Positions 18,271-27,997 of a stretch of DNA of 64,000 nucleotides are shown here, in pieces. The notes below the pieces were generated by a model. It was not told the DNA's origin. It did not search any database and saw nothing but the letters and a program-made list of their open reading frames with translations. Source of the stretch: Agrococcus casei LMG 22410 (lineage in GTDB: Bacteria; Actinomycetota; Actinomycetes; Actinomycetales; Microbacteriaceae); contig NZ_FUHU01000026.1 of the NCBI RefSeq assembly GCF_900163565.1, forward strand, positions 124,001-188,000. Direction: 5' to 3'. How positions within the stretch are numbered: position 1 is the first letter of the stretch; each line of letters begins with the position of its first letter. A program made the translations under genes and the position numbers.

Positions 18271-19599
18271 ATGAACAAGCAGCGCGACGCCGTACTCCGT
18301 ACGATCGAAGAGAAGGACGTTCGCTTCGTGCGGCTGTGGTTCACCGATGTGGTGGGCTGCCTCAAGTCGATCGCCATCGCTCCGGCCGAGGTCGAAGGCG
18401 CGTTCACTGAAGGGTTCGGCATCGACGGCTCCGCGATCGAGGGCCTGACGCGTACACAGGAGTCCGACGTCATCGCCAAGGCGGATCCGAGCACGTTCCA
18501 GCTGCTCCCGTGGCGCCGAGACCAGGACCACACCGGCCGGATGTTCTGCGACATCTACACCCCCGACGGCCAGCCTGCAGCCGCTGATCCCCGCAATGTG
18601 CTCAAGCGCCAGCTCGCCAAGGCCGCCGACCACGGCTTCACGTTCTACACGCACCCCGAGATCGAGTTCTACCTGCTCCGCAACGTCGACGGCCAGCTGC
18701 AGCCGGCAGACCGAGCCGGCTACTACGACAACGTCTCGGGAGGCACGGCGCACGACTTCCGGCGCGAGAGCGTCCGCATGCTCGAGCAGCTCGGCATCTC
18801 GGTCGAGTTCTCGCACCACGAGGCGGGCCCCGGCCAGAACGAGATCGACCTACGGTACGCAGACGCGCTGACGACCGCCGACAACATCATGACGTTCCGC
18901 ACGGTGGTGAAAGAGGTGGCCATCGGCCAGGGCGTGCACGCCACGTTCATGCCGAAGCCCTTCGCCGAGCACCCGGGCAGCGGCATGCACACGCACCTCT
19001 CGCTGTTCGAGGGCGAATCGAACGCTTTCTACGAGGCGGGCTCGCAGTACCGGCTCTCGAAGACCGGACGCCAGTTCATGGCCGGGATCCTGCATCACGC
19101 ACCCGAGTTCACAGCGGTCACCAATCAGTTCGTGAACTCCTACAAGCGCGTGTGGGCCGGCGACGAGGCACCGAGCCACATCGCGTGGGGCCACCTCAAC
19201 CGGTCGGCTCTCATCAGGGTGCCGCTCTCGAAGCCCGGCAAGGCCCAGAGCGCTCGAATCGAGTACCGCGGTCTCGACTCCGGCGCCAACCCGTACCTGT
19301 CGTATGCGCTGCTGCTGGCAGCCGGCCTCAAGGGCATCGAAGAGGACTACGAGCTGCCAGAAGAGGCCGTCGACGACATCCCCATGCTGACCAGGCTCGA
19401 GCGCAAGGCCATGGGCTTCACGCCGCTGCCCGAGAGCCTCGACCGCGCACTGCGCAACATGGAGGAGTCTGAGCTCGTGGCCGAGACGCTCGGCGAGCAG
19501 GTGTTCCAGTTCTTCCTGCGCAACAAGCGCGACGACTGGCAGCAGTATCGCGCCCAGGTCACGCCGTGGGAGTTCGATGCGACGCTGAACCTGCTCTGA
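18271..19599 (+). CDS. glnA2: Glutamine synthetase, GlnA2 type
   Basis: The 442-residue protein has the beta-grasp start VRFVRLWFTDVVGCLKSIAI, GSAIEGL, the active-site EIEFYLL and NEIDLRYADAL segments, KPFAEHPGSGMHTHLSL and NRSALIRVP. Its length and its position next to glnE match actinobacterial GlnA2, as in Mycobacterium. It would ligate ammonia to glutamate using ATP, although some actinobacterial GlnA-like proteins use other amines. The start ATG follows AGAGGGGACGAG. It overlaps glnE as TGATG. Confidence 0.92.
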   Translation: MNKQRDAVLRTIEEKDVRFVRLWFTDVVGCLKSIAIAPAEVEGAFTEGFGIDGSAIEGLTRTQESDVIAKADPSTFQLLPWRRDQDHTGRMFCDIYTPDGQPAAADPRNVLKRQLAKAADHGFTFYTHPEIEFYLLRNVDGQLQPADRAGYYDNVSGGTAHDFRRESVRMLEQLGISVEFSHHEAGPGQNEIDLRYADALTTADNIMTFRTVVKEVAIGQGVHATFMPKPFAEHPGSGMHTHLSLFEGESNAFYEAGSQYRLSKTGRQFMAGILHHAPEFTAVTNQFVNSYKRVWAGDEAPSHIAWGHLNRSALIRVPLSKPGKAQSARIEYRGLDSGANPYLSYALLLAAGLKGIEEDYELPEEAVDDIPMLTRLERKAMGFTPLPESLDRALRNMEESELVAETLGEQVFQFFLRNKRDDWQQYRAQVTPWEFDATLNLL

Positions 19600-22505
19600 T
19601 GCGCAGGCCCTCGCTCCGCTCGAGACTGGCCACAGCACGCTTCGCAGAGCCCAGCACAGCAGCAGACCTCCTCGAGTCCGTCAGCTCCGAGACGGCGGCG
19701 GTCATCCTCGATCGTCTCGATTCCTTCGAAGGCGCGGCCGATCCCGACGTCGCCCTGCGTGAAGTCATCTCGATCATCGAGTCCGGTGCACCCGGTTCCG
19801 TGCTCGCAGACAGAGATCGATTCGCGTCGCTCATTCGACTGCTCGGCGCATCCGAGGGCCTCGCTGCGGCGATTCCCCGCATCGACGGTGCCGTAGCCGC
19901 CGCTGCCGGCCCCTGGCGCATCCGCTCGCAGGAGGAGTACCGAGAGTCGATGCTGGCGGCAGTCGAAGGCCTCGAGCATGACGATGCCGTCGTCCGCATG
20001 CGTCAGGCCTACCGCCTGCACCTGATCGAGATCGCCGGATACGACCTGAGCCAGCCCGAGCCCACCGTCGTCATGCAAGACGTCACGAGAGCCCTCTCTG
20101 ACATCGCTGCCGGTGCCCTCGAGGCGGCGCTCGCCATCTCCAGACAGTCCGCTGCCGAGAAGCACGGCAGCGAGCAGACAGCCCAGGTCAGGCTGTCGAT
20201 CATCGCCATGGGCAAGCTCGGTGCGCGTGAACTCAACTACCTCAGCGACGTCGACGTCATCTGGGTGCACGACGGAGGCGACCTCGACGGGCACACTGCC
20301 AGCCGCATCGCCCGTGACCTGGCCCGCGACACCATCGCTGCATGCTCGGCTCTGGCACGCGAGGCCGCCCTCTGGGAAGTCGACTCGAACCTCCGGCCAG
20401 AGGGCAAGGACGGCGCACTCACGAGAACCCTGAGCTCGCATGTCGCGTACTACGAGCGCTGGGCGAAGGACTGGGAGTTCCAGGCCCTGCTGAAGGCCCG
20501 TCACGTGGCCGGAGACGCCGAGCTCGGTGCCGAATACGAAGCCGCCATCGCGCCGTTCGTCTGGAACTCGTCGGCACGCGACGGGTTCGTCGAGTCAGTG
20601 CATCGGATGCGCGAGCGAGTCACAGAGCACATCGCAAGCGACGAAGCGGCTCGGCAGCTGAAGCTTGGCCCCGGCGGCCTGCGTGACATCGAGTTCACCG
20701 TGCAGCTGCTGCAGCTCGTGCACGGCGCCACCGACGACGGCATCCGGCATCGAGGCACGCTGCCTGCGCTCAGCGCCCTGAGCGAAGGCGGCTACATCGG
20801 TCGATCCGACGCAACCGAATTCGCAGAGCACTACCGATTCCTGCGCCTGCTCGAGCACCGCTTGCAGCTCTGGCGCATGTCTCGGACCCACCTCATGCCT
20901 GAGGAGCAGGAAGACCTCAGAAGGCTTGCCAGGGCGGCAGGCGCCAGCAGCGCAGACCGCCTCATGGAGCGCTGGCAGACCGTGAAGCGCGACGTGCGCG
21001 AGCTGCACCAGCGCATCTTCTACAGGCCTCTGCTGAGCGCTGTCGCCGCGCTGCCCGACGATCAGATCCGGCTCACCAGCGATCAGGCGGTCTCGCGACT
21101 GGGCGCCATCGGCTTTGCCGACGCCAAGACTGCGCTGCAGCACATCGCAGCGCTGACGAGCGGGGTCTCGCGCAGGTCGCAGATTCAGAAGGTGCTGCTG
21201 CCCGTGCTGCTGCAGTGGTTCGGCGAGGGGCCAGACCCCGACTCCGGCCTGGTGGCATTCCGTCGCCTCAGCGAGTCGCTCGGCGACAGCCCCTGGTTCC
21301 TCGGCATGCTGCGCGACTCGAAAGTCGCCGCAGAGAGGCTGACCTTCCTGCTGTCGACCTCCAAGCTCATCGCGGGTCTCATGGAGCGGATGCCCGAGTC
21401 GGCGTCGTGGATCGGCACCGATCAGCGGCTGGCACCGAGAACAGAGGCTGCACTGCGCGAGGAGGCCCTTGCCATCGTCAAGCGCCACAAGGACGACGCC
21501 GCTGCAGCCGCAGACGGGCTGCGTCACATCCGCCGACGCGAGCTGCTTCGGGCTGCCATGGCGAGTGCCGTCGGCATCGCTGACCCCATCGAGACCGCCG
21601 AGACGCTGGTCAGCATCGCACGCGCTGTGATCGATGCGGGCATCCGCCTGCACGAACCCGATCGCGACTACGAGTTCGCAGTGCTCTCGATGGGACGCAC
21701 CGGCGGCAGCGAGATCGGCTTCGGCAGCGACATCGACGTGCTGTACGTCGTGCGCGGACCTGAAGGCTCGGTCGAGCGCGCAACCGCCCTCGTGCGCAAG
21801 CTGGCAGAGACCGTGCGCGATCGTCAGATCAAGTTCGAGCTCGACCCCGGCCTGCGCCCTGAGGGCCGCAAGGGGCCGCTCGTGCGCTCGCTGAAGAGCT
21901 ACGCGTCGTACTACGAGCGATGGAGCGAAGTGTGGGAGGCGCAGGCACTCCTCAGAGCAGCACCCCTCGCCGGAGACGCCTCGCTGTCAGACGACTTCAT
22001 CGGCCTCATCGACCCCATCCGCTACTCCGGCCGCTTCACCGCTCGCGACGCCCGTGAGATCCGAAGGATCAAGGCCAGGGTCGAGTCAGAGCGCCTGCCG
22101 CAGAATGCCGAGCGTGCAAGGCACCTCAAGCTGGGGTCAGGCTCGCTCTCAGACGTCGAGTGGCTTGTGCAGCTGCTGCAGCTGCAGCATGTGGGGGAGC
22201 ACCCGGAGCTGCAGACGCCGTCGACGCTCGATGCGCTCGACGCTCTTGTCGAGCACGAGGTGATCGCGCGGATGCAGGCAGACACGCTGCGAGAGGCATG
22301 GATGCTGAGCAGCCGGCTGCGCAATGCGCTCTCGCTGGCGCAGGCGCGCACCATCGACGTACTGCCGCACAATCGGGCGCAGCTCGAGTCTGTCGCGCGC
22401 ATTCTCGGGTACCCGGCTGGCGGCGCAGCGGCGCTTGAAGAGGATTACCTGCACGCCACGAGGCGGTCGCGCAGGATCTTCGAACAGCTCTTCTTCGAGG
22501 AGTGA
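19599..22505 (+). CDS. glnE: Glutamine synthetase adenylyltransferase/adenylyl-removing enzyme
   Basis: The 968-residue protein has two nucleotidyltransferase domains with matching G-x-S/D-D-x-D motifs: GKLGARELNYLSDVDVIW near residues 205-220 and GRTGGSEIGFGSDIDVLYV near 697-713. Each is followed by an all-helical GlnD-like domain. The family adenylylates type I glutamine synthetase on a Tyr and removes the group again. Its target is presumably GlnA1, convergent downstream. The start overlaps the glnA2 stop by one base, so the two are coupled. The gene ends at a strong terminator. Confidence 0.95.
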   Translation: MRRPSLRSRLATARFAEPSTAADLLESVSSETAAVILDRLDSFEGAADPDVALREVISIIESGAPGSVLADRDRFASLIRLLGASEGLAAAIPRIDGAVAAAAGPWRIRSQEEYRESMLAAVEGLEHDDAVVRMRQAYRLHLIEIAGYDLSQPEPTVVMQDVTRALSDIAAGALEAALAISRQSAAEKHGSEQTAQVRLSIIAMGKLGARELNYLSDVDVIWVHDGGDLDGHTASRIARDLARDTIAACSALAREAALWEVDSNLRPEGKDGALTRTLSSHVAYYERWAKDWEFQALLKARHVAGDAELGAEYEAAIAPFVWNSSARDGFVESVHRMRERVTEHIASDEAARQLKLGPGGLRDIEFTVQLLQLVHGATDDGIRHRGTLPALSALSEGGYIGRSDATEFAEHYRFLRLLEHRLQLWRMSRTHLMPEEQEDLRRLARAAGASSADRLMERWQTVKRDVRELHQRIFYRPLLSAVAALPDDQIRLTSDQAVSRLGAIGFADAKTALQHIAALTSGVSRRSQIQKVLLPVLLQWFGEGPDPDSGLVAFRRLSESLGDSPWFLGMLRDSKVAAERLTFLLSTSKLIAGLMERMPESASWIGTDQRLAPRTEAALREEALAIVKRHKDDAAAAADGLRHIRRRELLRAAMASAVGIADPIETAETLVSIARAVIDAGIRLHEPDRDYEFAVLSMGRTGGSEIGFGSDIDVLYVVRGPEGSVERATALVRKLAETVRDRQIKFELDPGLRPEGRKGPLVRSLKSYASYYERWSEVWEAQALLRAAPLAGDASLSDDFIGLIDPIRYSGRFTARDAREIRRIKARVESERLPQNAERARHLKLGSGSLSDVEWLVQLLQLQHVGEHPELQTPSTLDALDALVEHEVIARMQADTLREAWMLSSRLRNALSLAQARTIDVLPHNRAQLESVARILGYPAGGAAALEEDYLHATRRSRRIFEQLFFEE

Positions 22506-22511
22506 GCACAG

Positions 22512-22550
22512 AAGAGGCGGCGGCACCCTGTGCAGGTGCCGCCGCCTCTT
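22512..22550. terminator. Strong bidirectional terminator between glnE and glnA1
   Basis: AAGAGGCGGCGGCACC (22512-22527) and its exact complement at 22535-22550 form a perfect 16-pair stem with a 7-base loop. CTTGTCT follows on the plus strand. It lies between the converging glnE and glnA1 genes and can serve both. Confidence 0.9.
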
Positions 22551-22559
22551 CTTGTCTCG

Positions 22560-23984
22560 CTAGACGCCGTAGTAGAGCTCGAACTCGTGCGGGTGAGGAC
22601 GCAGCGCAAGCTGTGTGATCTCGTGCTCGCGCTTGTAGTCGATCCAGGTGCGGATCAGGTCTTCTGTGAACACTCCGCCTTCGAGGAGGAACTGCTGATC
22701 GGCTTCGAGGGCCTGCAGAGCCTCTTCGAGCGTGCTCGGCAGCTGCGGAATGCCCGCGGCCTCTTCGGGAGGAAGCTCGTACAGGTCTTTGTCGATCGGC
22801 TCGAGGGGCTCGATGCGGTTCTTGATGCCGTCGAGACCAGCCATGAGCATCGCTGCGAAGCCGAGGTACGGGTTGCCGGCGGAGTCGGGCGCACGGAATT
22901 CGATGCGCTTCGCCTTCGGGTTCGTGCCGGTGATCGGGATGCGGATGGCAGCCGAGCGGTTGCCTGCCGAGTACACGAGGTTGATCGGCGCTTCGAAGCC
23001 CTTGACGAGTCGACGGTACGAGTTCGTCGACGGGTTCGTGAAGGCGAGAACGGCGCTGGCGTGCTTCAGCAGACCGCCGATGTACCAGCGGGCGGTGTCT
23101 GAAAGACCGGCATAGCCCGACTCGTCGTAGAACAGGGGTTCGCCGCCGTTCCAGAGCGACTGGTGCACGTGCATGCCCGAGCCGTTGTCACCGAACAGGG
23201 GCTTCGGCATGAACGTGGCCGTGCATCCGAACTCCTCAGCGGTGTTCTTGACGATGTACTTGAACTTCAGCACATCGTCGGCCGACTTCACCATGGTGTT
23301 GAAGCGGTAGTTGATCTCGGCCTGTCCGCCGGTTCCGACCTCGTGGTGCGCGCGCTCGATCTCGAGCCCGACCTTCTCGGACTGGATGCAGATCTCGTCA
23401 CGCAGATCGGCGTGCTTGTCGACAGGGGCCACCGGGAAGTAGCCGGCCTTGTACGGCGTCTTGTTGCCGAGGTTGCCGCCTTCTTCGCGGCGTCCGCTGT
23501 TCCAGGCGCCTTCGATGGAGTCGACCTCGTAGAACGATCCGCTGGGCTTCGACTCGTGCCGCACGTCGTCGAAGATGTAGAACTCGGCCTCAGGTGCGAA
23601 GAACGCAGTGTCGGCGATACCCGTGGACTCGAGGTATCGCTCGGCCTTGTGCGCGACCTGACGCGGGTCGCGATCGTAGATCTCGCCGGTGCGGGGGTTG
23701 TAGATGTCGAAGATGATGACAAGCGTCTTCGCCACGCGGAAGGGGTCGACGTACGCCGTGGTCACGTCGGGGATGAGCTGCAGGTCAGACTCGTGGATGT
23801 CTGCGAATCCGCGGATCGAAGAGCCGTCGAACAGCTGCCCCTCAGTGAAGAGGTCATCGTCTGCGGCTGACGCAGGGATGGTGAAGTGCTGCTGCACACC
23901 TGGGAGGTCCGTGAAACGAACGTCGACGAACTGGATCCCCTCCTCTCGGATGAACTCTTGTACTGCCTGGGGATCCTTGAACAT
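22560..23984 (-). CDS. glnA: Type I glutamine synthetase
   Basis: The 474-residue enzyme has [58 protein letters not shown] and NRSAAIRIP, and length typical of GlnA1. The motif [11 protein letters not shown] places the adenylylation Tyr at residue 402. It assimilates ammonia into glutamine and is probably controlled by GlnE, encoded opposite. The ATG follows CAGGAGCCCC. Only 21 bases separate it from the DUF4191 gene upstream, so the two are likely co-transcribed, although glnA may also have its own promoter inside that gene. Confidence 0.97.
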   Translation of the reverse strand: MFKDPQAVQEFIREEGIQFVDVRFTDLPGVQQHFTIPASAADDDLFTEGQLFDGSSIRGFADIHESDLQLIPDVTTAYVDPFRVAKTLVIIFDIYNPRTGEIYDRDPRQVAHKAERYLESTGIADTAFFAPEAEFYIFDDVRHESKPSGSFYEVDSIEGAWNSGRREEGGNLGNKTPYKAGYFPVAPVDKHADLRDEICIQSEKVGLEIERAHHEVGTGGQAEINYRFNTMVKSADDVLKFKYIVKNTAEEFGCTATFMPKPLFGDNGSGMHVHQSLWNGGEPLFYDESGYAGLSDTARWYIGGLLKHASAVLAFTNPSTNSYRRLVKGFEAPINLVYSAGNRSAAIRIPITGTNPKAKRIEFRAPDSAGNPYLGFAAMLMAGLDGIKNRIEPLEPIDKDLYELPPEEAAGIPQLPSTLEEALQALEADQQFLLEGGVFTEDLIRTWIDYKREHEITQLALRPHPHEFELYYGV

Positions 23985-24005
23985 GGGGCTCCTGTCGTTA
24001 ATGGA

Positions 24006-24698
24006 TCAGCGGGGACGACCGGCGCGAACCTTGCGCGGGTCGACACCCTTGGGGATGGGCAAGTTGAGGTTGCCCATGCTTGCGAGGCGGTTGGTCACCT
24101 GGATGACTTCGGGCTTCGAGATCGTGCGCGGCAGCCTGCGCATGGTCTTGGTCAGCTTTGCCAGCTTGACCTCAGACTCTTCGCCGACGCGCAGCACGTG
24201 CACCGTGACGTTGGGCACGATGCGGCTGATCTTGCGCTTCTCGTCGACGATCATCTTCTGCGTGCGGCTCTCTGTGCCCTCTGCGATCAGCACGATGCCG
24301 GGCTTGCCCACAGCGCGGTAGACGGCCTCCTGGGACTTCGGGTTGACGGCAACAGGCATCTCGCTCGACTGCCATGCACCGCGAAGGCCGTTCTTGAGCA
24401 CGGAGCCGACAGCGCCGGGCCGGCCTTCCATCTGCTTCATCGCAGAGCTCTCGGCGCGGCGGCCCATGACGATCAGCGCGAGCAGAACGCCGGTGACGAC
24501 TCCCGTGACGATCCAGAGGATCTTGAGGAGCAGGCTCTCTGTGAAGAGCAACGAGAGCACCGTCGTCAGCGCAACCGGAACGATGAACGCCAGGATCATG
24601 AGCGGCAGAGCCAGCGAATCGAGCTTCCGAGTCATCTGGAAGACCTGCCACATGGTCTTGAGGCGACCGGGCTCTTTCGCTTTGTCGTTCTTTGCCAT
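24006..24698 (-). CDS. DUF4191 domain membrane protein
   Basis: The 230-residue protein has two hydrophobic segments near residues 30-75 (LALPLMILAFIVPVALTTVLSLLF and LLLKILWIVTGVVTGVLLALIV) and a basic cytoplasmic remainder, matching DUF4191. A homologue lies next to glnA1 in mycobacteria. No function is established. It sits immediately upstream of glnA1 on the same strand. A TAAACT element lies 7 bases before the ATG and a 16-base palindrome lies behind that, so transcription of this pair may be controlled here. Confidence 0.85.
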   Translation of the reverse strand: MAKNDKAKEPGRLKTMWQVFQMTRKLDSLALPLMILAFIVPVALTTVLSLLFTESLLLKILWIVTGVVTGVLLALIVMGRRAESSAMKQMEGRPGAVGSVLKNGLRGAWQSSEMPVAVNPKSQEAVYRAVGKPGIVLIAEGTESRTQKMIVDEKRKISRIVPNVTVHVLRVGEESEVKLAKLTKTMRRLPRTISKPEVIQVTNRLASMGNLNLPIPKGVDPRKVRAGRPR

Positions 24699-24705
24699 GC
24701 CCCCT

Positions 24706-24730
24706 AGTTTACTGAACCTGCGCGCAGGTT
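24706..24730 (-). promoter_or_regulatory. DUF4191/glnA promoter with adjacent 16-base palindrome
   Basis: On the minus strand the -10 element TAAACT (24711-24706) is followed by seven bases and the ATG. Directly upstream, AACCTGCG|CGCAGGTT (24715-24730) is a perfect palindrome covering the -15 to -30 region, where a repressor or activator dimer could bind. It does not match the GlnR or AmtR consensus sequences I know. Confidence 0.5.
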
Positions 24731-24817
24731 GTGCACACACCACTCTCCACACCCGATAATCTCCACAGGTTCTCGCAGAAACAGGCCTTTCGGCGCTGAT
24801 TCCGCGAGGATCAGCGC

Positions 24818-26149
24818 ATGACTGTGAAGCCAACCGCAACTGCTGCGATGCTCGATCTCGAGTCGGCCGAGTGCGTTCGAGACCTCAGACTCCGATCCGA
24901 CGGCGTCTCGACCATGCTCGTGAGAGTCGGAGCTGACCTGTACGAAGCGCACTGTGCACAGGGTGCAGCCCGTGAGCTGCTCGCAGCAGAGGTCGTCGCG
25001 ACGGAACGATCGCGCCACCCGCACATGACGCGGATTGTCGACTGCTGGAGCGAGGGCGAGACGCTGGTCGTGCTCCGCCCGAGCTGCAGACAGACCCTCG
25101 ACGACATCCTTCGCACACATCCGCGCATGCCCCCTGGCGTTGCGGTGACGGTGCTGGCACCGATCGCAGCCGCCATCGGCGCCTGTCACGAGAACGGTGT
25201 CGCCGGGATTGCGCTGCGTCCTACTGACATCGCCATCACCGACAACGGAACCCCCATGCTGCGCGGCCACGCGGTCGCAGCGGAGACCGAGAGCGTGACC
25301 CCGCACTGGGCCGCTGCATCCGCCGCTGTGCAGGCAGATCGCGCGGAGTTCTCGGCGTTGGTCGAGGTGCTGTTCGAGGCGCCGAGCACCGCGGTGGTCG
25401 AAGCCGTCGCTCGCGGCGACTGGCGTCAAGTCTCTTCTGAGCTGATGACCATGGCTCCGCCAGCGCCGGTCGGCTCGCTGCGTGATGTGTCGAATGCCCA
25501 AGACGCGGCCGCCGACCAGAAGCAGCAGCGAGGCATCCGTCAGACGATGACCAGACGGATGCTGCGTCGGGAGGAGCGCCGCGGCATGCTGTCTCGAGTG
25601 TCCGGCGTGCTCACCCAGTCGACTGCCTCCTTCCTGAACGGCGTTCGTGCGATTCGACCGAAGTTCTGGATTGTGGGAGGGGCGGGTGTGGCGGCTGTGC
25701 TCGCGGCTGCTGTTGCGGTCGTGCAGATTCCGGATTCGACTGCACAGGATGCCGTCGAGCCGACTGTCTCCGCCACGACTGCGCCGACGATGTCGTCTGC
25801 CCAGCCGACGACCGCGCCCACCCAGTCGCCGTCGGCGCCGTCGCTCGCGCCTGCGGACGCTGATGAGCCTCTCGAAGCGGTCGCTGTGCTGCTCGAGGAG
25901 CGCGAGCGATGCCTCGATGAGCAAGCAGATGAGTGCCTGCGGGCGATCCTCATGCAGGGCTCCCTGCTCTACGCCGATGATCTCGCAGGCGAGCCTCAGT
26001 GGCGATATGCCCCTGGGTCAGCCCTCGAGCTGCAGCAGGAGCTCGGCGATGCCGTCATCGTGTCGGTTGCACACGAAGAGCAGCCGGCCTCGGTGCTCGC
26101 AGTGAACACCGAGGCCGGCTGGCTTCTCAGAGAGGTGTGGGTCGACTAG
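24818..26149 (+). CDS. Membrane-anchored protein-kinase-like protein, predicted pseudokinase
   Basis: The 443-residue protein looks like a degenerate Ser/Thr kinase. The stretch ERSRHPHMTRIVDCWSEGETLVVLRP resembles kinase strands 4 and 5, and HENGVAGIALRPTDIAITDNGTPMLRGHA (from residue 124) aligns with the catalytic loop up to DFG. The HRD Asp and the DFG Asp are missing, and I see no strand-3 Lys. A single membrane helix follows (about 283-304), then a Thr/Pro/Ser-rich linker and an outer domain of about 100 residues. Topology therefore resembles PknB-type receptors. The TAG stop overlaps the sucB stop (CTAG). The function is unknown. Confidence 0.72.
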   Translation: MTVKPTATAAMLDLESAECVRDLRLRSDGVSTMLVRVGADLYEAHCAQGAARELLAAEVVATERSRHPHMTRIVDCWSEGETLVVLRPSCRQTLDDILRTHPRMPPGVAVTVLAPIAAAIGACHENGVAGIALRPTDIAITDNGTPMLRGHAVAAETESVTPHWAAASAAVQADRAEFSALVEVLFEAPSTAVVEAVARGDWRQVSSELMTMAPPAPVGSLRDVSNAQDAAADQKQQRGIRQTMTRRMLRREERRGMLSRVSGVLTQSTASFLNGVRAIRPKFWIVGGAGVAAVLAAAVAVVQIPDSTAQDAVEPTVSATTAPTMSSAQPTTAPTQSPSAPSLAPADADEPLEAVAVLLEERERCLDEQADECLRAILMQGSLLYADDLAGEPQWRYAPGSALELQQELGDAVIVSVAHEEQPASVLAVNTEAGWLLREVWVD

Positions 26150-27978
26150 AGACCGAGGTCAGGCTCGAAGTCGCCCTCTTCGAGACGGGCCTTGACTGCG
26201 CTCAGGTAGCGCGCAGCGTCGGCTCCGTCGATGATGCGGTGGTCGTAAGAGAGCGCCAGGTAGACCATCGAACGGACTCCGATGGCGTCGCCCTCAGCAC
26301 CTGAAGTGACGACAGCACGCTTCACGACCGTGCCGACACCCAGAATCGCGCGCTGCGGCTGGAACACGACTGGCGTGTCGAACAGGGCTCCGCGCGAGCC
26401 GGTGTTGGTGAGGGTGAAGGTGCCGCCCGAGAGCTCGTCAGGCGTGACCTTGTTGTCGCGCGTGCGCGCAGCGAGGTCGGCGATCTGCTCAGCGAAGTCG
26501 CGCAGGTTGAGGTCACCGGCGTTCTTGATGACCGGAGTCAGCAGTCCGCGCTCGGTGTCGACAGCCATCGACAGGTTCTCAGCAGCCGGGTAGGAGATCT
26601 TCTCGCCGTCATCGGTTGCATTGATCTTCGGGTGCGCCTTGAGCGCTTCGACAGCAGCCAGCGAGAAGAACGGCAGGAACGACAGCTTGGTGCCGGTCGT
26701 CTCGAGGAACTCTGCCTTGACCCGGTCGCGAAGCTGAGCGACGCGAGTCACATCGACCTCTACAACCGTGGTCAGCTGTGCCATCGTCGTCATCGACTCG
26801 ACAGCGCGAGTCGCGACGATCTTGCGCAGGCGGCTCATCTTCTCGTCGGTGCCGCGCAGCGGCGACGCCTCGGTGATGCGAGCGCCCGGCTTCGACGAAG
26901 CGCCAGTGGGAGCAGATGCCGTCTCAGAGGCGGCAGGAGCCTGCTTCGCAGCCTCGAGCACGTCTTCCTTGCGGATGCGTCCTCCGACACCGGTGCCCTT
27001 CAGCGAGTCGAGTGCGACACCCTTCTCGACCGCGAGCTTGCGGACGATAGGCGTGACGTACACGGCACCGCCGGTGGCAGTCTCGGGCTTTGCAGCCTCT
27101 GCCTTCGGTGCTGCCTCTTCGGCAGCCGGAGCTGGCGCAGCAGGCGTCGGAGCGGCGGGCGCAGGGGGTGCTGCGGTCTCTTTGGCAGGCGCCTCTGCAG
27201 CGGGAGCCTCCTGTGCCGGTGCTTCTGCAGCAGGTGCTTCCTCGGCCGGTGCTTCTTCGGCAGGAGCCTCCTGCTCCGTCGAAGGAGCTTCGGCTGCGGG
27301 CTCTGGCTCGGCAGAGCCGCCAGCAGATGCCGAACCGTCGCCGAGTCGAGCGATGACAGCGCCGACTTCGACCTCGTCATCCTCGCCTGCGAGCAGCTCG
27401 GTGATCGTGCCCGCAACGGGCGACGGCACCTCGGTGTCGACCTTGTCGGTCGAGATCTCGACGATGGGCTCGTCGACCTCGACCGTGTCGCCGACCTGCT
27501 TCAGCCAGCGTGTGATCGTACCTTCGGTGACGCTCTCGCCGAGCTCCGGCAGCTTGATGTCCTGCGTGGCACCCGAACCTGCGTCAGCAGGCGCGTCGCT
27601 CTTGGGCTCTTCGGCAGGAGCAGCCTCAGCCTCTGCGGGCGCGGCTTCTGCCTCAGCAGCCGGCTCTTCAGCCGGAGCCGACTCAGCTGCAGGAGCCTCT
27701 GCCTCGGCATCGCCTCCGTCAGCCGAGCCGGATGCAGCCTCAGACGGCTCGCCGACGCGGGCGATGACAGCACCGACCTCGACCTCGTCGTCTTCTTCTG
27801 CGAGCAGCTCGGTGATCGTGCCGGCAATGGGGGAGGGCACCTCGGTGTCGACCTTGTCGGTCGAGATCTCGACGATGGGCTCGTCGACCTCGATGGTGTC
27901 GCCGACCTGCTTGAGCCAGCGTGTGATGGTGCCTTCGGTGACGCTCTCGCCGAGCTCCGGCAGCTTGATGTCAGTCAT
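26146..27978 (-). CDS. sucB: Dihydrolipoamide acyltransferase (E2) of a 2-oxoacid dehydrogenase
   Basis: The 610-residue protein has two lipoyl domains with lipoylated Lys in STDKVDTEVPSP at residues 42 and 179. Long Ala/Glu/Pro linkers connect them to a peripheral subunit-binding domain (VTPIVRKLAVEKGVALDSLKGTGVGGRIRKEDVL) and a catalytic domain ending in YDHRIIDGADAARYL with the His and Asp. Similarity points to the SucB/DlaT group, which in actinobacteria can serve the pyruvate and 2-oxoglutarate complexes. The start follows AGGAGAGAAG-like sequence. lpd lies 19 bases upstream, so E2 and E3 are one operon. Confidence 0.93.
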   Translation of the reverse strand: MTDIKLPELGESVTEGTITRWLKQVGDTIEVDEPIVEISTDKVDTEVPSPIAGTITELLAEEDDEVEVGAVIARVGEPSEAASGSADGGDAEAEAPAAESAPAEEPAAEAEAAPAEAEAAPAEEPKSDAPADAGSGATQDIKLPELGESVTEGTITRWLKQVGDTVEVDEPIVEISTDKVDTEVPSPVAGTITELLAGEDDEVEVGAVIARLGDGSASAGGSAEPEPAAEAPSTEQEAPAEEAPAEEAPAAEAPAQEAPAAEAPAKETAAPPAPAAPTPAAPAPAAEEAAPKAEAAKPETATGGAVYVTPIVRKLAVEKGVALDSLKGTGVGGRIRKEDVLEAAKQAPAASETASAPTGASSKPGARITEASPLRGTDEKMSRLRKIVATRAVESMTTMAQLTTVVEVDVTRVAQLRDRVKAEFLETTGTKLSFLPFFSLAAVEALKAHPKINATDDGEKISYPAAENLSMAVDTERGLLTPVIKNAGDLNLRDFAEQIADLAARTRDNKVTPDELSGGTFTLTNTGSRGALFDTPVVFQPQRAILGVGTVVKRAVVTSGAEGDAIGVRSMVYLALSYDHRIIDGADAARYLSAVKARLEEGDFEPDLGL

Positions 27979-27997
27979 GGTGAACTTCTCTCCTGAT

